A stretch of DNA of 27,890 nt from an uncultured Bacilli bacterium (GTDB taxonomy: Bacteria; Bacillota_I; Bacilli_A; RF39; UBA660), in contig CALVVH010000012.1 in NCBI GenBank assembly GCA_944363805.1, forward strand, positions 1 to 27,890, in the 5' to 3' direction. The notes beneath the pieces are model-generated. The model was not told the origin of the DNA, ran no database searches, and saw nothing but the letters and a program-made list of their open reading frames with translations. Position numbers and translations under genes: made by a program. Below, in pieces: positions 6,789 through 16,105 of this stretch; position 1 is the first letter of the stretch; every line of letters begins with the position of its first letter.

Positions 6789-8813
6789 TTAATTATTATC
6801 ATTTGTCAATTTTGGACTTTTTGAAAAAGATATCATTCCTAATATAGTTAGAGGAACCAGTGTTGGTAAATAGTATCTTGGAGATACTTCTAATAAAAGA
6901 CTGGCTACAGTAAAGCCGATTAGGAAAAGCATTAGTATATTAAAGATACTAGAATTAAATTTTTTTCTTAATGATTTATAGCCAAATACAAGATTAATAA
7001 TTATTAAAAAATAATAACTTGCAACACATATAAGTAAAAGTAAATTAGATAATATACTAGGCAGTTTAATATTCAACATATCTAAAGCGCTTTGCCAACT
7101 ATAGGTTCCTAAGTCTCCAGTTAAAGTGACAAACTTTTGAATCAGCAATTTTAAATTAGCAAAGCCATTAGATATATAATTTTCTATTGCTAGATTTTGA
7201 AAATTGTATTGTATTTGATTGGCATCAAAATCTCCTTGAGCAATACTATCTTCGAGTATAGCTGAACCAGTTGGAGACCAACTACCACCAGAGGTTATAT
7301 CTGAACCACAATATAAGGTAAAGCCAACATAAGTTGCTGGCTCGTAACCAATTTCTTTTTTTAAGTAGGCAGTTGATAGATTATTTATAATGATATAGCC
7401 CAATAAAATGCCAAAGACACATATGACAATTAAGAATTTAGCTTGGTTTTTTTTAATAAAGTATTCATAAATTATTTCAATAATTAAAGCTATAATGAAT
7501 ATAATAGCAACAGGCCGAAATAAATTGGCAATTCCTAGTAATATACCAAGAATTATTGCATATAATATTTTTCCTTTTTTACTATTAATTTTAAAGAATA
7601 AAATAGTGATATAAATTACTATAGTCAAAAATGCATTAAAAGCTGTTCCTCCGAAAGCAAACATACACCAAATGATATTTAGTGGATTAAACAACCATAA
7701 TAGCGTGCCAAGGCATGCTATGTTCTTAGTTGATATTTTATTTAATATGCGATAAAGAAAAAATGTCGCAATAAAATTTAAGATAATATTAGTTCCGACC
7801 ACAACAACATAATTTATACCAAATAATTTAAAAATGATGCCCAAAAACATAATATAGCCCCATAAATGTGGAAATAGAGCAATATATTTAAAATTATATG
7901 CACTTTCTAAAGCAAAACCGCTGGCACTTACATAAAATGTTTCATAATCTATATAGGGTTCATTATATGGTAAAAATAATAACGATATATAAACTAATAT
8001 AGCAATTAATAAAAAGATATAAAAATATTTATTATTTTTTATTACTAATTTTTTCTTCCAAAAAATTAGTAATAGTAATATGAAAATTGTCCCTAGTAAA
8101 GGAAAAAGATAATAGAAATTATGAGTTATTAAAATATTGATAACTATAGAAATACATAATCCTATTATTAATAATATAAAAAATATACTAAGTATTTTGA
8201 AATAATTATTTTGAATAAATCCGATAAATTTATTTTGAGAATATTGATTATTTTCAGTTATATCAATTAATCTATTTTTCTTAACCAAATACTTTTTGGA
8301 AGCTAAGTTTAACATCGGCATATCAGATAAACTATCAGAATAAGCACTATCTACTCGAATGTTTTTATATAATTGATGCAATCTTTTTACTTTTTCTTCA
8401 CCATAACAATTTACTGATAAAAATTTGCCGGTTTTCTTATCAACTTTGGATGCAATTATATTCTTGACTTTTAAAATTTTTTTTAAGGGTTTTAATAGAA
8501 ATTCTGGAGAAGCGGAAATAATTATATCATTTCGATGTTTTTTCTTTTGATACCACTTCTTTATTTTTCGAATGTTCTTTTGCCAAAAATTAGTTACTAG
8601 AGCATCAACATTATCTAGATATTGTAAATATGAGAAAAAGATTTCTTTCATTTCTGTTTTAGTTATTTGCTTTTTTTTATACATTAGAAATGCTTTTATT
8701 TGTTTTGGCAATAATTTTATTATTTTAAAATTTTTTTTAAGACAGTATAGATAAAAATCAATACTTGAATCTTTCTTATAAATTGTTTTATCAAAATCAT
8801 ATAAATTAATCAT
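6789..8813 (-). CDS. HAD-IB phosphatase fused to polytopic GT-C-like membrane protein
   Basis: This is a 674-residue two-part protein. Residues 1-190 form a complete HAD subfamily IB (SerB-like) phosphatase: motif I YDFDKT (D6, D8), motif II IIISASPEFL (S100) and motif IV DSLSDMPML (D160, D164). From about residue 205 to the end there are roughly ten or more transmembrane helices. A hydrophilic stretch near the start of this half (LPYNEPYIDYETFYVSASGF) resembles the acidic first loop of GT-C glycosyltransferases of the GT39/GT87 sort, and the C-terminal helix ends in SPRYYLPTLVPLTILG. By analogy this half would use a polyprenyl-phosphate sugar on the outer face, while the HAD part would be cytosolic. 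The substrate of neither half can be read from sequence. The frame is continuous and the start has GAGG 7 nt upstream. Confidence 0.7.
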   Translation of the reverse strand: MINLYDFDKTIYKKDSSIDFYLYCLKKNFKIIKLLPKQIKAFLMYKKKQITKTEMKEIFFSYLQYLDNVDALVTNFWQKNIRKIKKWYQKKKHRNDIIISASPEFLLKPLKKILKVKNIIASKVDKKTGKFLSVNCYGEEKVKRLHQLYKNIRVDSAYSDSLSDMPMLNLASKKYLVKKNRLIDITENNQYSQNKFIGFIQNNYFKILSIFFILLIIGLCISIVINILITHNFYYLFPLLGTIFILLLLIFWKKKLVIKNNKYFYIFLLIAILVYISLLFLPYNEPYIDYETFYVSASGFALESAYNFKYIALFPHLWGYIMFLGIIFKLFGINYVVVVGTNIILNFIATFFLYRILNKISTKNIACLGTLLWLFNPLNIIWCMFAFGGTAFNAFLTIVIYITILFFKINSKKGKILYAIILGILLGIANLFRPVAIIFIIALIIEIIYEYFIKKNQAKFLIVICVFGILLGYIIINNLSTAYLKKEIGYEPATYVGFTLYCGSDITSGGSWSPTGSAILEDSIAQGDFDANQIQYNFQNLAIENYISNGFANLKLLIQKFVTLTGDLGTYSWQSALDMLNIKLPSILSNLLLLICVASYYFLIIINLVFGYKSLRKKFNSSIFNILMLFLIGFTVASLLLEVSPRYYLPTLVPLTILGMISFSKSPKLTNDNN

Positions 8814-8848
8814 TTTTAAACCTCAAAACTACATACCATGTATCTATT

Positions 8849-11275
8849 TTATTTTAAATTTATTTCTTTTATAAATTTAAGCCATTCTCTTTGAACGTTA
8901 TCAAAACTATAGATTTTACTTGTTAAACGAGCTGTTGCAGATATTTGTCTTTTTTCTTGAGAAGATAAATTTAGATAAGCTATTATCTTGGTAGCATATT
9001 CATTTTTATTTCTATCGATTATTATATAACCATTTCTATCATTAATAATATCCAATACTCCCTTAGCACTGTCAAAAGCAATACAAGGAACGCCATAACT
9101 CATGGCTTCAATTACTACAAGACCAAATGATTCTTCAAAAGATGTCATTAAGTATAAAGAACTATTTTTAAGGAAATCTCTAATGAAGGTATATTTTTTA
9201 AAGCCCCATAGTTTAATATTCTTTTCTAGATGTTTTTCTTTAATTAGTTGTTGTAAATTTTCTTTTTCAGGGCCATCACCAAAAAGATTTAGTTTTATTT
9301 CCGAATCTTTATTAATTAAAATGCTCATAATATCAATTAGATCACTAAATCCTTTAATTTTATCAAAGCGTCCAATAGCAATTAAATTTTTATTATCCAC
9401 ATGGCTTAATTCATTGTCTTTAGGATAATAATTTAAAGCAAGAGGTATATAATGCATTTTGATATGAACCTTATTTTGATAATTATATAACAAATTCTTA
9501 CTAACTGGCAATAAATAATCAATATTTTTAAGTTTATTTAATTTAGCAATATATTTATCACTTATATCATAGACGTGTTGTTCACTAATTTTTATTACTT
9601 TTTCTCTCCCATACTTATTTAATAATTTACTAAATTCATATCTTGTGGAAATAATAATTTTAGCATCACTGTTTATTAAATACTTAATAACCTTGCTATT
9701 TTTATTTAGCAAAATATAGATTGATTTTATTCCTTCTTTTAAAGTCTTTATTAAATGAAAGTGCTTTAGATTATTAATAAACTCTTGTCTATTAGATACA
9801 GTATTTAATAGATAAGTTACTTTAACTTTACTATCTAATTTAAATGGTATTTTATATTTTTGTTTATATAAAGATACTATTTCAACATTGTAATGTTTTG
9901 ATAACATTGAAGCTTGGGTAGCAATAGCATTTTCTACTCCACCATAGCCCATATGTAAAGCTAATATAGCCACTTTTTTATTATTTATTTTAGGTTTATT
10001 GAAAGCATTCAATTCATTAGCTAGAAACATACAATATATAACAACATAAATAGATACTGCTGGAGCCATATATACGTGTCCTGCAACAGTTGAAATTCCT
10101 AAACTCATAAGAATCATCAAAAGGTAAAATACACGTTCTTTAGTTAATCTAAATTTATCTTTAATTAACAAATATAGTAAAAATAAAAATGGTATTAAAA
10201 ATAAGATGACAGCAAGTACTCCCAAGTGATAGAAGATATCTAAAATGTCCATTTCAATTAATTTAGTAACATTATCATTATTTATTTCTTCAGTGTTATT
10301 AAAGCCTAGTCCTAATAAAAATGTTTCATTGTTAAAATTTTCAACATAAATTTCATTGGTGTTTTTTAAGAAATAATTTCTTTGACTAAGTAAACGTAAG
10401 CCATATTTTTTTATCTTAGTAAATAGTGAATCTCCCGGTAAATCTTCACAATCAACACATTCATATATTTCTTCGGTTTGACTTGGAGTATCTAATACTG
10501 CAAAGAAATTTTTAATAGTATAACTTCCAAAATTAATTATTAGAATAACTATAAAAATTATAAAGCAAGAAATAAATGGATTTTTTAAGATTTTTTTGTT
10601 ATGTAAGAAGGATATAATTAAAACAATAAAGCCACTGATAATTAAGCCGAATAAAGTTACTTTAGTACCTACATAACTTATAACAAGTAATATAGGAAGC
10701 ATTCCTAAGAATAAATATTTTCTTTTATTACTGATGAGTAAATATGAAAACGGGAACAATAATACTAGTATCGTCGATATTTCATTGGCCGCATAGAACC
10801 AACCTACCATACCATATAAACCATTTTCATAAGTGTTAAAACTAGTTCCTGTTAAAATTGGTAGTATCAATAAAGCTGAATAAGCAATTATTGTATAAAG
10901 CATTAACTTTTCAATACTTTTTTTATCAAAGCCAATATCATCAAATATACATAAAAAAGCAAAGAAACTAATTGGGAAAAACAAGAATTTAACTAAGTAA
11001 TTTATTTCATTAAAAATAACACTAAAATTCCAAAATATTGGTTTAGTTAAAAGATAAGCAAAACTAAATATAATTGTTAGTATTATAAAAATTACACTAA
11101 CCTTTTTATATTTGGATTTAGTAAAAAACAAAGTATAAATTACTAAAAATATTAGTAATAGTCCTTTTAATACGGCCCCAATTGACATGGAAATATCGGT
11201 AAATCTAGTCATAATGGCGCTTGCTAAGTCGACAAATGGCAAAAGGAGAAATATAAAATAAACTAACTTCTTCAT
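8849..11275 (-). CDS. O-antigen ligase/Wzy-like membrane protein fused to GT4 glycosyltransferase
   Basis: The protein has 808 residues and two clear halves. Residues 1-425 are polytopic (about 11-12 hydrophobic segments) and resemble the O-antigen ligase-like/polymerase family, with GLYGMVGWFYAANEIS (about 152-167) and a large outside loop (about 260-345) that contains ECVDCED. Residues 433-808 form a GT4 (GT-B fold) transferase: AILALHMGYGGVENA near its start, LIAIGRFDKIKGF, NLFGDGPEKENL, and the EX7E motif in EESFGLVVIEAMSYG (about 713-727). The first half would polymerise or ligate lipid-linked glycans outside the membrane, and the second would add a sugar inside. Linking both in one chain is unusual. 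Ribosome binding site AGGAG lies 9 nt before the ATG, overlapping the end of the previous gene. Confidence 0.75.
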   Translation of the reverse strand: MKKLVYFIFLLLPFVDLASAIMTRFTDISMSIGAVLKGLLLIFLVIYTLFFTKSKYKKVSVIFIILTIIFSFAYLLTKPIFWNFSVIFNEINYLVKFLFFPISFFAFLCIFDDIGFDKKSIEKLMLYTIIAYSALLILPILTGTSFNTYENGLYGMVGWFYAANEISTILVLLFPFSYLLISNKRKYLFLGMLPILLVISYVGTKVTLFGLIISGFIVLIISFLHNKKILKNPFISCFIIFIVILIINFGSYTIKNFFAVLDTPSQTEEIYECVDCEDLPGDSLFTKIKKYGLRLLSQRNYFLKNTNEIYVENFNNETFLLGLGFNNTEEINNDNVTKLIEMDILDIFYHLGVLAVILFLIPFLFLLYLLIKDKFRLTKERVFYLLMILMSLGISTVAGHVYMAPAVSIYVVIYCMFLANELNAFNKPKINNKKVAILALHMGYGGVENAIATQASMLSKHYNVEIVSLYKQKYKIPFKLDSKVKVTYLLNTVSNRQEFINNLKHFHLIKTLKEGIKSIYILLNKNSKVIKYLINSDAKIIISTRYEFSKLLNKYGREKVIKISEQHVYDISDKYIAKLNKLKNIDYLLPVSKNLLYNYQNKVHIKMHYIPLALNYYPKDNELSHVDNKNLIAIGRFDKIKGFSDLIDIMSILINKDSEIKLNLFGDGPEKENLQQLIKEKHLEKNIKLWGFKKYTFIRDFLKNSSLYLMTSFEESFGLVVIEAMSYGVPCIAFDSAKGVLDIINDRNGYIIIDRNKNEYATKIIAYLNLSSQEKRQISATARLTSKIYSFDNVQREWLKFIKEINLK

Positions 11276-11276
11276 T

Positions 11277-12233
11277 TTATTTTTCTCCTTTCTTTTTGTT
11301 GTATAAATTACAATAAACTTTAGTTAATATTTTACTAGATTTTATCCTTCTTTTCAACCATGAGAATTTTTTTAAGTAACTACACTTTTTCCAAGTAGGT
11401 TCTAATTCATCTAAATATTGAAATGCCATATCGATGAATTTATTTCTTAATTCAGAATCATTTATATACCTTTGTTGAATGGTATAATCTGTTAAAATCA
11501 TTACGGCAATGGTAATCATGGCATCATGTAAGTAATTGTATTTTTTTAAGTCATTTACTATGATATCAGTTATTTTTAATATATCAAAGATTCTTTCATC
11601 GTGAGTAGTTGTCTCACTATCTTCATGAATAACATAATGAGCTAAACATTCATCGACTTTTCCTATTTTTTTAGCAGTTAATAATAGTTTTACCACTAAT
11701 GGGGCATCTTCATATTTTAAATTTTCAACAAATCTATTATCTTTGTTTTTAAATAAACTTCTTTTATATATCTTGTTACATGGACCTAAGTTAACCATAT
11801 TTAAAATATCAGGATTTTCTTTTAATGATGCATCAGGAAATGTTGGAAATTTTATTTCTTTTAAACCATAATTGTGATCCTCATAATAATCACAGATAAC
11901 AATATCACATTTATCTTTGATGGCCTTTTCATACATTACTTCACAAAAATTGGGTTCAACATAATCATCAGAGTCAATAAATGATAGATACTCACCAGTA
12001 GCTATTTCAATTCCCAAATTACGAGTCTTCCCTATTCCTTCATTATTTTTGGAAATATATTTTATTCTCTTATCTTTATATTTTCGAATAATACTTTCTG
12101 ATGTATCAGTTGATCCATCGTTTATTAAAATAATTTCAATTTCTTCTAAAGTTTGATGCAATAAAGATTTAATGCAGCCATTTAAATATTTGCTTGTATT
12201 ATATACTGGTACGATGATACTTATTTTTTTCAT
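11277..12233 (-). CDS. GT2 family glycosyltransferase
   Basis: This 318-residue GT-A enzyme starts with KKISIIVPVYNTSKYLNGCI, has LINDGSTDTS (37-46) for nucleotide binding, GIGKTRNLGIEIATGEYLSF, and the metal-binding DSDD at 87-90. The C-terminal third is basic (KKFSWLKRRIKSSKILTKVY), as in many membrane-associated capsule transferases. It adds one sugar of the repeat unit; donor and acceptor cannot be told from sequence. It follows the next gene upstream almost without gap, its GCGAGG ribosome binding site lying at that gene's stop. Confidence 0.85.
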   Translation of the reverse strand: MKKISIIVPVYNTSKYLNGCIKSLLHQTLEEIEIILINDGSTDTSESIIRKYKDKRIKYISKNNEGIGKTRNLGIEIATGEYLSFIDSDDYVEPNFCEVMYEKAIKDKCDIVICDYYEDHNYGLKEIKFPTFPDASLKENPDILNMVNLGPCNKIYKRSLFKNKDNRFVENLKYEDAPLVVKLLLTAKKIGKVDECLAHYVIHEDSETTTHDERIFDILKITDIIVNDLKKYNYLHDAMITIAVMILTDYTIQQRYINDSELRNKFIDMAFQYLDELEPTWKKCSYLKKFSWLKRRIKSSKILTKVYCNLYNKKKGEK

Positions 12234-12235
12234 TA

Positions 12236-13168
12236 TTACCTCGCTATAAAATGATAAAAGAAATAAGCATTTTTCTTAATTAAAAAGTTTCTAATTTTAG
12301 TTTTAATGCTTCCGCCATGAAAATGATTGAAACACTTATTTTCTTTTAATATTTTACGATACTTTTTAAAATCTTTATATTCTAATCTTGTAGAATAATA
12401 TATTAAAGAATTGTTGATAAAGGCAATTATCGAGTCTTTATTAAAAATATCTTTTAACCTACTTTTTAAAAATGCTGATTGCATTAACATATCTTCCATT
12501 TTCTTTATTTTTTTTGAATAGTCTGTATTAGTCATTAAACTGTTTTTTCTTTGAACATAATTGTAACCAATAAATTCAATTGATTTAACCTTTTTAGCTT
12601 TCGCGATAACTAGAGGGATTAAACCATAATCTTCTGCTATGCAGCCTTCCATAAATTTAAAATTATTCTTTTTATAATACTTGGCATTGTAGCAATAGCT
12701 CCAGGCATTTTCAATATAGTGATATTTAAATATTTTATTAAAAGCACTTACACCATCAGTAGTAGCAAAGCCTACTTCTGGGTGTTTAACTATTTGCCCA
12801 TCAATAACATCTTGAATTTGAAAGCGAATTAAATCTGGATTATCCTTAAGTTTAGTATTTAATGTTTCTAATAAATTATCATCAAAAAAGTCATCACTAT
12901 CTAAAAACAAGATATATTCACTATTTGATGCATCAACACCAAGATTACGAGCTTTGCTTAGGCCGGTTTTTTCGGCATATATTTTAGTAAATTTCTTGTG
13001 TTTTTTGACATATTCATCAACAATTACTTCGCTATTATCACTGCATTTATCACAGACAATTATGGCTTCATAGTTTTGATATATTTGATTTACTACGCTA
13101 TCTAAACATCTTTTTATATATTTTTCTACGTTATAAACTGGTATTATTATACTAAATTTAGTCATCAT
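12236..13168 (-). CDS. GT2 family glycosyltransferase
   Basis: From the chosen start this GT2 enzyme has 310 residues. It shows KFSIIIPVYNVEKYIKRCLD at its N-terminus, VCDKCSDNSE in place of the common NDGSTD loop, GLSKARNLGVDAS, and DSDD at about 90-93. ENAWSYCYNAKYYKKNNFKF and the later GCIAEDYGLIPLVI are typical of capsule GT2 enzymes. The ATG at 13168 has AAAGGA 6 nt upstream; an in-frame ATG at 13192 would add MKIIKGLK and lie 24 nt further into the previous gene without a ribosome binding site. The chosen start still overlaps the upstream gene by 11 nt, which implies translational coupling. Confidence 0.83.
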   Translation of the reverse strand: MMTKFSIIIPVYNVEKYIKRCLDSVVNQIYQNYEAIIVCDKCSDNSEVIVDEYVKKHKKFTKIYAEKTGLSKARNLGVDASNSEYILFLDSDDFFDDNLLETLNTKLKDNPDLIRFQIQDVIDGQIVKHPEVGFATTDGVSAFNKIFKYHYIENAWSYCYNAKYYKKNNFKFMEGCIAEDYGLIPLVIAKAKKVKSIEFIGYNYVQRKNSLMTNTDYSKKIKKMEDMLMQSAFLKSRLKDIFNKDSIIAFINNSLIYYSTRLEYKDFKKYRKILKENKCFNHFHGGSIKTKIRNFLIKKNAYFFYHFIAR

Positions 13169-14981
13169 TTTTAGTCCTTTGATTATTTTCAAGAATTTTG
13201 GCGTCTATTAATGCCTCTACTCTATACATTAGTTTTGAATAAATTGGCTTTAAGATTTTTTTCATAGTACCTTTAACATAATTTTGAGAATTATCTAATT
13301 CTAGTACAGTTGCTAAATGTCTATTGTTATAATAGCCAATATTCTTATTAGCATTATATATCTTTTTGGCAACAATTTGCTTTTGTTTTAGAAGTTCTTT
13401 ATTATATATTGGACCATATTTACTAATTCGACCACAGATTAAGTATAATTCATTGTTACTCAATTCTAAATTTAAATTTTCGCGCAATTGCTTATCTATA
13501 ATTTTGATATCCGAAGCTAAAACATCTAATACTGCAGTTTGAGTTTCGTTTTCATCACAAATACGATAATTTAATAAAATTTCTTTTAGATTGGACATCT
13601 TTACTACTTTAACAGCCCGCGACCATAATTCAGCATCTTCAGTTTTATAGTCAGGGCTATAATAAAGATTATATTTTTCCACAATGTCTTTTCGCATCAT
13701 TATTGTAGGATGAAACATTTGATTATTAATAAGAGTATATGTTTTTATCTTTTCTGGATCAGTTTCAGGATAATATATATCATGTTTATTCATAAACTGT
13801 TTTACAGCAGTACCCAATATATCTATGTCAGGATTATTTTCTAGGAAATTATATTGTTTTTCAAATCTTGATGGTAACGAAATATCATCATCATCCATTC
13901 TGGCAATATATTTTCCACGGGCATTTTTCATACCTACATTCAAAGATTTAGCAAATCCCAATTTTTCTTCATTATTAATTATTATGATTCTATCATCTTT
14001 CATTTTCTTTAAAAAATCGTTTATTTCTTTTTGCTTAGGACTCTTCTCTACCACAATAATTAATTCAAAATTTTGATATGTTTGGTTTAAAATGCTGGTT
14101 ATGGCTTCTTTTAAATATGTATACCTTTCATAAACAGACATTACTACAGATATTTCTGGAATGGTATTTTTTTCTATGTTTTTCTTGCGATAATCTTTTA
14201 ATAGTTTTTCCCACTTTTCGTTATATTTTACCCAACTAGGAAATTTTTCTTTTAAAACTTCAGAATTCCAAAACTTATCATAACCATATGAATGAACAAT
14301 TGCAGCACTCCTAACATTATTCCGCATTGGTTGGCAACAATATTTTTGAATATTAATTGGCTCTATTTTGATATTGAATTCTTGAACTAATAAATTTAGA
14401 ACACCTTGATCTAAATATCTTAAACGTTTATTATATTTTTTTACTTGATCATAACACCATTTAGTTAACTTTTCATAGTCATTTAATTTATCAGAGAATA
14501 CAATAATTCCAGAATTTAATAAAGGTAAACACATGTTGTACCCCTCTATTAAGCCATTAAAGTTAGCTTCGGTTAAAAAGTTAATATCTGAATATGTCAT
14601 AGCCAAGCCACTTTTATTTCCGTATTCTAATAATCCAGAAATATCATCTTGAATTAAAATATCTACATCATTCCAAATTACTTTTTTATATTTTTTTAAC
14701 ATATCAAAGCATTCAAATCTAGCTAAGCAAAGGTTTGAATATAATTTTAAATAAGTAGAATCTAACGTTCCTTCAGATATATCATTGTGATATTCTATAA
14801 AATTACATGATAAAATACTATTTAAAACATCTTCCTTTTCTTGAGATAATCCATCATGATAAACATAGATATCCATGTTTTTTGGCATATTTCCATGCTC
14901 TTTCATGCTAATTAAAACATTAGCAAGTGCAAAGTCTAAATCTTTGGTAATTCCAAATACCATTGCTAAATCTTTTTTCAC
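13158..14981 (-). CDS. Bifunctional glycosyltransferase, GT8 domain plus GT2 domain
   Basis: This 607-residue protein carries two transferases. Residues 1-260 are GT8: the DVD metal motif (105-107 in KKVIWNDVDILI), LNSGIIVF (155-162), DQGVLN (191-196) and HSYGYDKFW (230-238), matching the HxxGxxKxW motif of the family. Residues 275-600 are GT2: IPEISVVMSVYERYTYLKEA, QTYQNFELIIV and RMDDDDISLPSRF with the DDDD at 363-366. A basic linker (about 261-274) joins them. Such a protein may add two consecutive sugars. It starts with GTG at 14981, chosen because AGGAGAGG lies 7 nt upstream; the next in-frame ATG (14963) has none. The spacing to the acyltransferase gene is 14 nt. Confidence 0.85.
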   Translation of the reverse strand: MKKDLAMVFGITKDLDFALANVLISMKEHGNMPKNMDIYVYHDGLSQEKEDVLNSILSCNFIEYHNDISEGTLDSTYLKLYSNLCLARFECFDMLKKYKKVIWNDVDILIQDDISGLLEYGNKSGLAMTYSDINFLTEANFNGLIEGYNMCLPLLNSGIIVFSDKLNDYEKLTKWCYDQVKKYNKRLRYLDQGVLNLLVQEFNIKIEPINIQKYCCQPMRNNVRSAAIVHSYGYDKFWNSEVLKEKFPSWVKYNEKWEKLLKDYRKKNIEKNTIPEISVVMSVYERYTYLKEAITSILNQTYQNFELIIVVEKSPKQKEINDFLKKMKDDRIIIINNEEKLGFAKSLNVGMKNARGKYIARMDDDDISLPSRFEKQYNFLENNPDIDILGTAVKQFMNKHDIYYPETDPEKIKTYTLINNQMFHPTIMMRKDIVEKYNLYYSPDYKTEDAELWSRAVKVVKMSNLKEILLNYRICDENETQTAVLDVLASDIKIIDKQLRENLNLELSNNELYLICGRISKYGPIYNKELLKQKQIVAKKIYNANKNIGYYNNRHLATVLELDNSQNYVKGTMKKILKPIYSKLMYRVEALIDAKILENNQRTKNDD

Positions 14982-14995
14982 TTTACATCCTCTCC

Positions 14996-16102
14996 TTAAA
15001 CTTTCAACAAATATTTTTTGGTATATTTATTCAAACTCAAGATTTTAATGATTAATACTGTTATTATCATGGTTAAAATAAAATTACAAATAACATTTAA
15101 TGGTCTAATAAAATCAGAAAAAATATTTGATTGATAAATTATATATTGAATTAAATTATGTATTAAGAAAATTGGAAAAGAAATTTTAGATAACTTTATA
15201 AATAAATTAGCAACTTTTCCTTTTACCGGCAACCTCCTAAACAATTCAAACAATGCGCAACACGCAATAAATAAAAATATATTTTCATATCCTAATTTAT
15301 AAAAAATATCATTTATAGTTAGACAATATTGTAATACTACACAACTTATAAAGGAAATGAAAAAAATTATATATAAGGTTACCTTTTTTATATTTTTTAA
15401 AAGACCATTGCCAATATAAAAACCTAAAATAACATACAAAATATAAATGCCATAATGTCCATAAATACCATCTGAAAAATAAAAATCGATATTACCAATA
15501 ATATTAACACCAAAAGTATTTAAAATCAAATTAATTGAAGGTATTATAAAAAAGTATGTAACACCAATTAATATAAGCCATTTCATAAATTTAAAATTAA
15601 TTTTCTTTATAATAATAGATATAAATGGAATTATTAAATATATTCCAAGAATTAACGGAGCATACCAAGCTGGTAAAATATAATCTACTTTTTTTAACAA
15701 CAAAATATTTTGAAAAAGAGAAAATAAAGAAATATTTGAAACTTCTCCTCGCCAATTAAAGTAAAAAGCAATAAAAACATTCCAAATAATAAACCAAATT
15801 TCCAAAGTAATCAACAATGGTATAAATTTTCTTTTATAAAATTTTTTCAAATCTTCTTCATTATTAAATTCTTTGTTACATATTAGTACTCCAGTAAGAA
15901 ACAAAAATAATGGAACGCCCAATCTACCGAATGTTATACCCAATAAATCAAATATTTTTGATTGAAAGGACAAGCCAGAATACAAGATGCTTCTATCTTG
16001 AAAAATATAATATACACTTTCTATAGAATGGCAAAACACTACAGAAATTATAGCAAAAGTTCTAGTAAAATCATATGTCCAATTTCTTTTGATTTGCTCC
16101 AC
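14996..16102 (-). CDS. Acyltransferase family 3 membrane protein
   Basis: This 368-residue polytopic protein belongs to the acyltransferase-3 family (OafA/WecH type), which moves acyl groups, usually acetyl, onto sugars across the membrane. The N-terminal signature is YDFTRTFAIISVVFCHSIES, with a conserved-type Arg at 14 and His at 25, followed by FGRLGVPLFLFLTGVLI. About ten hydrophobic helices follow; the C-terminal part has KISFPIFLIHNLIQYIIY, typical of the family. It likely acetylates the glycan. The start is GTG at 16102 with AAAGG about 11 nt upstream, a wide spacing. Its DNA is among the most AT-rich in the window (one 60-base line near 15001 has 12 G+C), lower than the heptose genes. 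Confidence 0.85.
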   Translation of the reverse strand: MEQIKRNWTYDFTRTFAIISVVFCHSIESVYYIFQDRSILYSGLSFQSKIFDLLGITFGRLGVPLFLFLTGVLICNKEFNNEEDLKKFYKRKFIPLLITLEIWFIIWNVFIAFYFNWRGEVSNISLFSLFQNILLLKKVDYILPAWYAPLILGIYLIIPFISIIIKKINFKFMKWLILIGVTYFFIIPSINLILNTFGVNIIGNIDFYFSDGIYGHYGIYILYVILGFYIGNGLLKNIKKVTLYIIFFISFISCVVLQYCLTINDIFYKLGYENIFLFIACCALFELFRRLPVKGKVANLFIKLSKISFPIFLIHNLIQYIIYQSNIFSDFIRPLNVICNFILTMIITVLIIKILSLNKYTKKYLLKV

Positions 16103-16105
16103 GAC

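Noticed and set aside
8823..8845. Hairpin TACAT/ATGTA between the two membrane-protein genes as a terminator
   Set aside because: Only five A/T-rich pairs, no U tract, and the downstream gene follows with a normal ribosome binding site.
9102..9428. Rightward open frame opposite the GT4 domain
   Set aside because: Antisense to the EX7E region of a clear glycosyltransferase; no motif or credible context of its own.
13158..13192. 35-nt gene overlap between the GT8-GT2 and GT2 genes
   Set aside because: It disappears to 11 nt when the GT2 start is set at 13168, which has a proper ribosome binding site.
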